A stretch of DNA of 64,000 nucleotides from Gibbula magus (lineage: Eukaryota > Mollusca > Gastropoda > Trochida > Trochidae). The notes under the pieces were generated by a model that saw only the letters and a list, made by a program, of their open reading frames with translations, searched no databases and was not told the DNA's origin. Position numbers and translations under genes: made by a program. Positions 48,919 through 60,900 of the stretch are shown here, in pieces. The first letter of the stretch is position 1. Each line of letters starts with the position of its first letter. The DNA lies in NCBI GenBank assembly GCA_936450465.1, contig OW388296.1:54364431-54428430 (forward strand). Direction: 5' to 3'.

Positions 48919-51900
48919 GTGAGTTGTGTAAATTGTAATCATTGAATGTAGACACATTTTCTTGTCATAGTTGTCATCGTCATTTTGAGTACCTGACATG
49001 CCTAAATCCAAGTTTAAGCTGGTTATCACAGGTTGTACAAATATACAGATGTAGTTTGTACAAAGAATCAGATTACATATTCTTTATGATTTGACAAACA
49101 TTGATGTGAATTGTGATTAGTAAATAAATTCACTGCATGCTATAGTGATATATATAAGCTTTTTATGTTAACTTCATACATGGCATCTTATGATCTTACC
49201 CGATTTTGGTGGGTTTACCCGATTTCAGGAGGCTTCACCCGGCTTCAGATCGGATATTGAGAAAAAAAAATATTTTCATATAATCTCCAAAATATCCGCA
49301 TGCAGACATGCCTACCCTTACGATTTTGGCGTAATCCTTACTATTTTTTGGGTCAAATTACTACCTTACGATCGAGTAGAAAAAATACGATAAAATCAAA
49401 TAAATCAAAATAAATTTAATTTTATTTCTCTTTTCATAAATCGTCTCTATTTCTAATATACTCTGTGTGTGAACTTACCTGTGTTTGTCATTTATTAACT
49501 GTTTTGATGAACGAAAAGCTAGTAATACTTACAAAAACACAAATCAACAGTAACTGTCAAAACCAGGAAGTAAACAAATTGATAAATATGGCAGTGCGCA
49601 TGACTGTTCAATTATCTGTTCGTAATGATTCTGTTATACCGAGTTTCTCTCGAAGCAACGAAAACGAAAGCCCCGAATCGAAACAAATTTTGTAGTGCTC
49701 ATAAAATAGTAACCTTACTATTATTTGGCTGAAATTACTATTTTTTAAAGGTGCTCCTACTATTTCTTACAAAAAGGGGTAGGCATGTCTGCGCATGAGA
49801 AAGTGTATTATACATTTTCAATGTCCATGTACATTGCGTTTAAAACAAATTTTGTCAAAGATACAATTGCTTGAGCGTGTGTGGCTTCAGTCTACCGGTG
49901 ATTAATGAATTAGTTAGCTTACCGGGCATACAGTTTAATTTTTTCTCCATTGAATAGTTCATTCTCGACAAATTGAATTATATCAGTCATAACAAATAAT
50001 ACTGATATTATGACAGACCAACATAAATCATTAGCAAAGCTAAAATACGCGTAAAATGTAAAACCATATCAAAGACGAATAATTGGCTTTGAAATCTATA
50101 TCATTATCTCATAGGGCGCTATATATGCAAACACGATATGTGATTGTATTTTCTTGACGACAGGCAGTTAAAAGAATATGCTTATTATAGAATCCAAATT
50201 CCTTTCGGGTTTACGTTATTGCCCACTTATTTCGTAAAATGTTTATTTAATATCACTAAATATTCCTCCAAATAAAATATGAAAACAATGTAACTTAAAT
50301 AAGTTAAATATCTGAAAATACATAGGGTTAGGGAATAAGTCGTAAGGTAACCAGCTGGACCATGTGTTCTGACGAACTTCCTGTTTGTGTTTACGTAAAT
50401 ATTAAAATATATTTAATTTTTAATTATTTAAATGCATATTTGGGAAATGATACATATATACTTTGAAGGTTAAATGAATATTATATGATTAAAATATCAG
50501 AAATTCCTTGTCTTTTTCGTCGCAAATTCGTATGTAAACTCGCTCAAACTGGCAATGTCGAAAGATCGCAGTTCGTCAACATGGACTTTGTTATTACAAG
50601 TAGATAATTAAAGTCTCCTCTTATTGATTCATGAACAGTTAAATACAATCTTTATTTGTTTTAGATGGAAGTGTGTATTTAATAAAACGATCTTTATTTG
50701 TTTTTGATTGAAGTGTGTATTTAATAAACTGTCACAGACGTGACATTTCTAAATGATGTCAGTACTAAATGGATATTTTTAATCATTATTTTTTAAAAAC
50801 ACTGTTACTTAAAATTAAACAACTTGTTTAAAAAACAATCTCAGTTTATTTTTCACAACATGCAGTTATTTTTCAAACAAAATATATTTAAGCAAGTTTT
50901 AAACATCTTTAATATTTCCATAGTGTAACAGGTGAAGTAAGTACCTTTTCTATAAACTTATATATGATACTTATATGATACTATTTTTCAAATGATAAAT
51001 AATTGAAATTAAACAAATTTATATTCAAAAGATGTAATTGTGTGTATGATAAACAATGAAAGAAGATAATTATGGTAAATATATGATTTATATTGATTAG
51101 AAAACGAAAAACAGCAAAGTGCTAAAAAACCCTCTTTGGACCCTAAAAACCCCCCTTTGCCATTCCGGGTCGATTCCATGTATGCAATATCACTTATATC
51201 ATTAGTAATGTTACAAGTAATTAACAGTCTATTCTTGATTTATATAGATTGTATATGACTGAATCTCTCCCTCACTTTAATTCTTCGAATCCATTCTAAT
51301 TGTAAATGGTAATTATAGTACTAAATACTTTCAATAATACTAGCTCTTAAGTTAACAATATTTTCTCTTCTATTCCAGAATCCATCAGTGCTGCTCAAGT
51401 ACATTCAACCTAAGTTGTCACAGTTACAAAATGTTGACCTTCCTTGTCAAATGATTGACTCTGACAAGTTCAACCATTTACGACTACATGTTAGCCGTAC
51501 AAAGTCATTCAGGAATGTTATCGCGACAGTACAGAAAGAAGGAAGTATCTATGGACATATCAAACCCAACTCCTCCACTGTTTCCCTCTCATTATCAGAC
51601 TTTATGTGCAATACAAAAGAAGAACCTGTCCTGACACCATCAAGTCTTCGACAACTTCTTATCTTACAGCATGTACAACATCTACTTACAGCACATGGGT
51701 AATGAGATAATCACTTATTCTTTACAATTTGTACATCGGTATCCGCATAAGATCTGAAAGGATTATTTGAAACTATCCGGTTGCTTTATCCTACATCCAT
51801 TGTATGATCAAATGTGTTACCTTGAATTAGTTCAAGCGTTATTTTAAATAAAATCCTGGTATGTTATAGACATTACTTATGGAAGAGATGCTGATTTCAT

Positions 51901-54900
51901 TTATTAGATTATCTTTGTCGTTATTGAAATGTTGTTTTTCTTAAACTTTTAACTGTTTCTATGTATCATATATGCTTTATAGCATCATTGCTGACTAACA
52001 ATTGTGAGATTATTTAAAGTCTAACTCAGCTTCACAAGTGTCAATAGTTGATAAATTTTGGTTCTTCCAGTTACACATCGAAGCAGATACCAGTGGACAG
52101 ATCGTCTCAAGTCGACAGTGTAACGTCTTCTCTTGGTCTCCAAATTGCAACAGAAGACTACCCCACAGATAGTGACAGACTACAGACAATTATCTCAAGA
52201 CTTCGAGACTCAAAGTATAGAGAGACTCTACATCACGAAGGCAAGGGAGACAACCCTTCAAGGAAGACTGACAGTGTTGTGATAAATCTGAGACAGTTTA
52301 TTGAGGACACTGGGTGCAACACTGGAAAACTTGGCTTCGATAAAAATCTTAATCTTGTCGATGGTAAGATCAAAATGATTCTTGTCAAATTTGCATAATT
52401 CGCATTTAGGGTTTCATAAATAGGAATACTTGACTGATCAATAACGTTGATGCTAGAAACTACAATGTCTTACCTTGGTGTCCAGACAAGCTTAACTTCG
52501 GAATCAGTCATTCCAATCGTTCTTAGTAACCAATATATCGAAATTACAACTTGTTAACAACGGGAAAATCAGGTATTGGCCTGTGGCTAAAGCTTGATTG
52601 TCATTTCAAGCTCTGCACATGAAATATATCTTCGCCTTGCTTTAAAAGGTGAAGGTTTACATAGTCAACCTCGAAAATATTTACCGGCAAGATGACATTG
52701 GTAGCTCTGCTCCATGCAAAGCTATGGACGTGTTTTGGATTAAGATCTGTCATTGCAAACACTGTATCATCCTCCAAAACCTAACTCATCCAAAAAATAT
52801 GATTGTCCTTTACAAAATATATTTGGTAGTTTTGATTTCCTTTCAGTTTGCGATAATGAGGGACCAAAAGAAGTGATAGAATCTGTGGCAAGGTTGCAGA
52901 GTTGCTGTCAGACTGAAGAACAGGTAGATGAAACAGTTTTAACATGTATGAAATGATTTATTGGAGTTGTTGCATTTTAGTCTGTAAGATAATATTTTAG
53001 CAATTCAATTGGAACATGAATTAGCTTTTTTTTTCTTATTTTGATATATAATCAAAGGAAACTATCATATTGCCGGTGTCAAGCAAGGTCCATTAGAGAA
53101 GACAATAAATCTCAATCATGATCTATTCCAAAGGCTGAGTCTGCAATGTTTTCATATTGGTTGAGAGACCAGCATACACAACACTTGATCTGGTAGTTTA
53201 CTAGTTTCCCTGGATCACAGGTTGAGAGTAGCATGTATGTTATCTGTGTTGTGATAAGAATAAGTTTAAAAGTAGATTTTCATTGCTCATAGTCTTTATC
53301 ATAAAGGTTTCACATATATATCCTTCCCTTATCGTCAGGTTGTGCACATAGTGAGCGAGGGGCGGAGCTACACCCAGCAACAGGTGCACCTACTGTGGAG
53401 GATGACGGAAGGAGAGATGAAGGGGGGAGAGATGAAGGGGAGAGAGAGAGTACCTGCTAACCACTCACACCTTGTACTGGGCTCGGTTACAGGTAGAGCA
53501 GGGCAACAGTGCTGTCAAACAGCTCAAGAGTTTGTCCGGTTAGTATTACAGGAGAATTGTATTGATATCGTCATTATTCAGTATGTACAAGAGTTTTGGG
53601 CTCATGCTCATGGTTCAGTTCATGTACATCTCCTTAATGTGGACAAAATCCCATAAGGTTCGGGGTATGTGCAGACATGGGATTGGACAAAACATGCTTG
53701 GTTGGCACTGTTGTGTTGTGTCATGTTTGTTTATAGCAGCAGCAATAGCATTATATCATGTTGTTTAACTATACAGTTGTATTCTTGTATTCCTTGTATT
53801 GAGGTTACAGTTCTCCGTAATCAAGGGGACAAGATACAGAAAAGTTTAGCGTGCTTCATCAAAACTTGGGGGTCCTTCAAGGGGGATCAATTACTTGGTC
53901 TGCTGTAGAAATCTACTCCCTGCACTAGTAACAACAGTAGTTTGCTAAATAGTCAAAGATTTCAAGTTAAATCATTGTGACCATGTTTTTTTGCAGGTTT
54001 TCTTTTGTACATCTATTCATATTATCATTCGGAAGTGGGATAGCGCAGTGGTTAGCGCGTTTGGCTTCGGATCAAGAGGTCCGTGGTTCGAATCCCGCCA
54101 GGGGCACGGCACTTTGTCTGCAGTAGAGAACTGTTCTACACGCAGTAAGGTTTGGGTGCAATGCTACACTGAATTTCAGCGTAGTACCACCCATGGTTCG
54201 CTAGTTCCAGCCGATGCTCGCAGGTTTCACCGCAATGCATAGTCACAAGGCATTGCAGGCTTTCTCCCTGCCATAATACTAGCAGCAGGGATATAAGTGA
54301 AATACTCTTGAAAGGGGTGTTAAATCCCAACTCTCCTTATCTCATATTATCATTCACTCCCCACTGAAGTTAACCTCTGATACAAGTAGAGCACTTTTTT
54401 GCTAAAATTGACACTAATGGCTGCAATATTGCCCAACTGGCATTAAAGATAAATTCACTCACCCACTCTTGGATCAAATTGGAGAATTGTGGTTGGTTGT
54501 GCAATCAGTGATGCTGTTTTAAGAGTGATCATTTGCCAATGGCAAGTTGTCATGAGAGAAATATGGCCACATTGTAACAGAGGTTGCGTAAGAATTGACT
54601 TAATTAGCTTCTGTGTCAAGAAGAGAGCTTTGAAACATAAAATGCATCTTCAGTCAAATAGCAAGTAATAAACAAAGTCAGATTGTGAATATTTTGCATT
54701 CATTGTACAAGATAAACAACTTCCTCCCTATGTCATAACTCGAGCCACATTCCATCATTGATTTAATTGATTTGATTGATTTAAGCTTTGCTGCATTTCA
54801 TGAACTTTTCTGTGCTAGCATAACTGCACAAATTATGAAGTTCTGGTGCAGTGTACTGGTATATATACTTTGCTATCACAGAAAGTTCCCGAAATGCATA

Positions 54901-57900
54901 AAAAAATAGCCAATGACGGAAACTGGTATGGGTTATGAATTATAGGGGAAGTTGCATAAGGAATTGGAAGGAATGACTTCACTATCATTCACGTTTTCAT
55001 TTTCAGGATGCGTTTTGAGCAAATGAAAGAGGCATCAGTTATGAAATACGGAGATGAAGTTCAAGGTAGGACTGTCTATTACATGTACTTTTATATCTCT
55101 GATTTATTGCTTGATGACAGTTGATCAGTTAGATTACCATTTCCGTTTGATGTTCTGTCATCATCTAAAAAATAAAGACTTTTTACATTCATGTAAAACA
55201 TTACAACAATGCGATAATGAAGTGTGTGTTGCAGGTCAAGGATGGGAGACAACTCTGTCTGGGATGACAGCAGCTAGTATTGCGTTCGAGATGCTCACCA
55301 CCGCAAGTAGAAACACGGTGAGAAATGTTTTATTGTTGACAAACTCAGCATGTAATGCCTTCTTTCCATGTTAATTGATAAGTTTCTTTTGTTAAAAAGG
55401 GTAGATCTGTTGTTTCACCTTAATTTCTAGGTGAAACTAAATTTGAAAACTTATTTTTCCATCTGTTATTGTCATAGCTGATAGGCAAATGTAGGTGAAT
55501 GGAAATACTCACAATTGTGACGAGCAGAAAAGTGAGGGTGGCTCACTAATACCCCAGACCCTTCACGTGTGATCTCTTTGATTCTATCTGTCCTATCCTA
55601 TGGATCATCTCAAAGTAAATTTGATGTGATTTCATACATTTGTCTAATGTTCAATGTAAAATTTCATAAAAAATTTCACAAAACTGCTTGTAATTGACTC
55701 TGCACCTCTCCTGGAGGTATAGATTATTAGCAGCTCCGACTTAGTCAGTTTTTGCGCAGTTTCCATCGCCGCCGCCGGCCGCGTGTTTTGTATTGGCTAT
55801 TACTTTTTTCCTAGAACGTTTTTAGAACTCATATACATAACTTCTTACTTATGCCCCTGGGGAATTTTTTTGACATGTTCACATTCAAGTTCAAAGGTCA
55901 AGGTCACGAGTTCTGAAATCTCTAAAAACATCCTTGTAAACACGATAACTTGAAAAATATTTGTGCTATCAGGCTCTTCTTTGGTGTATATCAACTATGG
56001 AGAAAGGTGTCATTTCCAACCGGCGCATTCGGAGTACGCCTAAGGGGTACGCCGGGTTCCAATCAAGTGATTTGCCGGTTGTGCCGCTTCCGGCGGCGTA
56101 CGCCGGGTAGTGCGCCGGGTCCCGAATCAAGCATAGCCATGTGTTGTGTGATCTCTCGAGATTTAGAACGGCACCATGTGACTTGTAACGTGATCTCATG
56201 TCACGTGATCATCTGTCACGTGATCACAAAGATGGCGTTTTTCACCGACCACGCTTGTTTACGATAAGACTATTATTCACAAGACATTTTTGTAATACAG
56301 CACACCTTAAAATAATGATGGATTTGCTCTCCAGTGGCTGTTCATGACAGTGATTCGTAAAATGTCAAGTGTTTTTGTTTCATGTCAAGTTTGTTTGTAT
56401 GAATGTGAGATTGTGCGTGTTAAAAACCATTTCCATTTAATTAAGAACATGAGTGAAATGTACATTATTGATGTTCTCATCTCTGAAGAGCCTGAATTAT
56501 TGTTTCTGAATTTAACATTACCATATTATCAAACTAAACGTTTTTGTATCTATATAAATGGATGAATTCGGTTTGTCTATAGGTTCAGTCAACTGTAGGG
56601 GCCTAAATGAGTATTCAAAGAGAAAGGATGTTTTGCATTTTCTGAGAGATAAGAAATATGATATCTACTTTTTGCAAGATACACATTTTTTGAAGGACAA
56701 GGAACCATTCATTAGAAGTGAATGGGGCTCTGATGTTATTTTCAACAGTAATACTGGTCAGTCTAGAGGAGTTGCCATATTGTTTTCAAACAAGCTGAAT
56801 TATAAGATACATGATACTTTCAAGGATGAAAGGGGTAATCTTCTGATTTTGAATGTAAGTATTTGTGAAAAAAAAGTAACTTTAGTAAACCTCTATGGCC
56901 CTAATTCTGATGAACCTGAATTTTATGCTATGGTCTTGGATAGAATCAAAGCCTTTGGAAATTCTCACTATATTCTTGCTGGTGACTTTAACCTTTGTCT
57001 GCAACCGTCTATGGATAGTTACAATTATAAGAATGTGAATAACCCAAATGCTAGAAAGCAGGTTATTGAAATGATAGGGGACCTTGACCTTGTTGATGTT
57101 TGGAGGGATCATAACCCTGAAGTACATGGATATACCTGGAGACGTCCTAATCCTATCAGACAAGCAAGGCTAGATTTCTTTCTCATCTCCCAGAATTTAT
57201 ATTCATTTATTTGCCAATCCTCTATAAATGTTGCATACAGATCAGATCATTCTCTCATTGACATCAAAATGAATTTTTCAGATAAAGATAGCCACAAAAA
57301 TACATATTGGAAGTTCAATAACTCTCTTTTAAGAGATCCAAAATATGTCTCATCCGTTAAGGAAACTATTAATAATGTTGTGAAGCAATATGCCCCCTTC
57401 TTGAACCACGAGGCAAACATTGATGAAGTAAAGCTCTCAGAAATTGATTTTTCAGTAAATGATCAATTATTTTTAGAAACTTTATTAATGGAAATAAGAG
57501 GAAAATCCATCTCATATTCATCTTTTTTGAAAAAATCTAGATTGAAAAAGGAACAAGACTTACTGGAGGATATTAAGGGTTTGGAAGACAATTTTGTTGA
57601 GATTGATAAATTGGACAAAAAAAGAAAAGAATTAGAGGAAATCCGTAAAGCAAAAATGGAGGGCATCATTATTCGCTCAAGGGCCAAATGGATAGATGAA
57701 GGAGAAAAGGTCAGCCGCTATTTTTGTAACCTAGAAAAAAGGAACTATGTCAGCAAAGGTATGTCCCAGTTAGTTTTAGAAGATGGATCTACTGTAGAGA
57801 AGACAGAGGATATCGTTCTTGAAGCAAAATCTTTTTATGAAGGATTGTATTCTTCCAAGGAGCATATACTGAAAGATTGTGAACTTGATGAATTTTTTGC

Positions 57901-60900
57901 TGATGAGGATTTGTATAGACTGAGTAAAGAGGACTCTGACTCATTAGAAGGCTTAGTAACTTATGATGAAGTCCTGAAGTGTTTGAAGAAGGCCAAAAAC
58001 AATAAAAGTCCAGGTTCTGATGGGTTTACTTATGAGTTCTTTAAGTTTTTCTGGAAAGATTTATCCCCTTTCTTGTTGAGGTCATTTAATTACAGCTTCT
58101 CCAATGGTAGTTTGTCAGTGACTCAGAGGCAAGGTATTATTACATGTATCCCAAAGGGGGATAAGCCTAAGCGTTTTTTGAAGAATTGGAGACCTATTTC
58201 ACTTCTCAATACTGTTTATAAACTTCTTTCTTCTGTTATAGCTGAGAGATTCAAACGTGTTCTCCCAAAACTGATCAGTACCGATCAAACTGGCTTCATG
58301 TCCAACAGATACATTGGTGATAACATTAGATTGATTTATGATTTGATGAACTACACAGAATCAAATGATATTCCTGGAATGTTGTTTTTAGTAGATTTTG
58401 AAAAGGCATTTGATTCGGTCTCATGGTCATTCATAAATAAGACACTATCATTTTTTGGATTTGGAAAAGACATTATTAACTGGTTTAATATCCTTTATAA
58501 TGACGCTAGTTCTTGTTTGAATATCAATGGCACATTGTCTCCTTGGTTTTCTGTGGAACGGGGCTGTAGACAGGGTGACCCCCTGTCGCCATATATCTTC
58601 ATCCTTTGTGTAGAGATCCTGGCTGGTCTTGTAAGGAAAAATCCAAATATCAAAGGAATTACAGTTGATAATGAAGAGTACTTGTTGACTCAGTATGCAG
58701 ATGACACAGAGTTTGTTCTTGATGGTTCTCAGAAATCTTTTGAAGCTACAGTTGACACCTTGAATTTCTTTGCTGATATATCAGGTCTTAAAATTAACTA
58801 TGACAAGTCTCAGGTGGTATGGATTGGTTCAAGAAGGAATAGTTCAGTAAAATTTTTGCCTTGTCTACGTCTTCAGTGGAATCCAGAATATTTCAAGCTT
58901 TTGGGTGTTGTCTTTTCAACTGATTTGAATGCTATGATCAAAAAGAATTTTGAAAATAAGTTATTTGAGATTCAAATAATTATCAATCGATGGATGAAAA
59001 GAATAATTACACCTCTTGGTAGAATTGCTATAATAAAATCTTTGCTTATTTCTAAATTAAACTATCTTTTCCTTACTCTCCCAAATCCACCAGGTACTTT
59101 TCTTCCAGAATTAAACAAGATGCTTTTTAAGTTTCTATGGAGTGGAAAGCCTGATAAGGTCAAAAGAGTTGTTGCATGTAAGTCAGTGAAAGATGGTGGG
59201 CTTGGTATGATTGAAGCTTTTTCGTATGTCAGTTCTCTAAAGTTGTCTTGGATGAGAAAGTTGTTGGATGTTAATAATGAGTCCAAATGGAAACAGTTGT
59301 GTTATGCCTCCTCTCCAAAGCTTTCAAATCTAGCTGTATTTGGTAACTCTTTTCCAAGTAAACTTGCAAAGGAAACTAGGAATGAATTTTGGTGTGATTG
59401 TATTGTTGCTTTTGACAAGTTTACACATAAGATCCAGCCAGAGTCATTTGATGAATTCATAACAGAGCCAATTTATTATAACAAGCATATAAAAATTGGT
59501 AATGAGGTAATCTTTTCTTCTTCATGGTTTGATAGAGGTGTAAGTCGAATTTGCGATTTTATTAATCCAGGTGGTGGTTATCGTACTATTGAAGAATTCC
59601 AAAATACCTATGAACTTGACATTAACTTTCTCCATTACAATGGCCTTATTAAAGCTTTCAAGATTTATCAGGATAAATTAAACATTACCAAGCCTACTTC
59701 TTTTGAACATTTAGATGATAATAATGTTATCAGAAAACTTTTGTCTGTCAAAAAAGGTGCCAAGTGTTATTATTATATTTTAAGTGAATCTGTTGTTAAC
59801 CTTAAATTCAAGTACAAATGGGAGGAATGTATTCTAGCTGAATTAGATTGGGAAAATATATTTGTGAAACCTTTAAGGACTACAACAGATACTAAATTGA
59901 GGTGGTTTCAGTTTAGAATAATACATGACATTTTGTCAACTAACTCTTTCCTATTTAAGATCAAAATAGCAGATAGCAACCTTTGCACATTTTGTCAATC
60001 CGAAGTTGAGACAATTTCACACCTTTTTTGGGATTGTAGACATGTACAGACATTTTGGCAGTCTTTTCTTAAATTGCTAAATGAGAAATGTTCCCATATC
60101 TACAACTTGAACTTTGACTTGCAGCTTGTTATTTTTGGGTTGAGAAAGAATGTATACACTGATGATGTTTTTGATCTACTATTATTGTTAGCAAAGTTTT
60201 TTATATACAAGTGTAAGGTTTTAAAATCTACACTAGACTTTAATCACTTTAGACATTATATGTACAACAGATATGTTATTGAAAAACATATAGCATATAG
60301 CAAAAGCAAACAAGATAAGTTCTATGCAAAATGGATGTTATACCATGATGTGGCAAATCCTTCCACCTGAATTATTTCTTCTTGCCATGATCTCATGTAC
60401 ACATTACAACGGGGTGAATGTGTGAGTGAATGTGATGTTTGTCATTGTCTCTTTGTTGTCTTGAAATGGAAAAAAACAACAGAAATCTGTTTCACCATTT
60501 TAATTTCAATGGGGCTTCTGCGTACCTGGGCAGGAGTTCCCTTTACTGTAACAGGACCTGGATTTCTGTAATAAAAAGTCAATTACAAAAAAAAAAACTA
60601 TGGAGAAAGGTCAAGATTTGAAAAGGTTTTCGCTAACATCCGTCAAAGGTCAAGGTCACAGCGAGGGCACAACTTAGCATGCTTTTGCGAAAATGTCTTA
60701 TTTCAACTATTAACATTTTGAATCATTACATGATTGTGATACACAATGAAAAGTGATCACTGATTGTGTGACCTTGAATTTTAAAGGTCAAGGTCACAAG
60801 ATAGGGTCTTGGTCACCAGTTCTGAAATCACTAAATAACTTCTTTCCAAGGAGGTATCAACACCTCATATCCATAACTTCTTACTTATGCCTCTGGGGAA

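Larger units (their letters stand above)
56009..60596 (+). mobile_element. L1/Tx1-type LINE with intact ORF2, no ORF1, in DALRD3 intron 7
   Basis: Bounded by a 15-bp target duplication (ACTATGGAGAAAGGT at 55994-56008 and 60597-60611; the first A of the right copy merges with the tail). Layout: GC-rich 5' leader (56009-56557), ORF2 (56558-60370), 3' UTR with AATAAA near 60570 and a short A tail. No ORF1 precedes ORF2. The element is in the same orientation as DALRD3 and was inserted into a repeat array. The uninterrupted ORF2 suggests a young, potentially competent copy. Confidence 0.92.

Noticed and set aside
48919..51378. MicroRNA genes in DALRD3 intron 1, as in vertebrates (miR-191/miR-425)
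   Set aside because: I looked for the mature sequences and a matching hairpin and saw none; the vertebrate location does not imply conservation here.
54036..54108. A tRNA gene
   Set aside because: A- and B-boxes are present, but the sequence is the head of a 312-bp SINE with target duplications and does not form a complete tRNA cloverleaf.
55950..56267. A 105-codon frame spanning the LINE left junction as an ORF1
   Set aside because: It crosses the target duplication into host DNA and has no coiled coil or RRM; it is GC-rich leader sequence.
56344..56565. A 73-codon frame overlapping the ORF2 start as the end of ORF1
   Set aside because: The overlap (stop inside the ORF2 start region) is suggestive, but the peptide has no RNA-binding or coiled-coil features and no upstream continuation.
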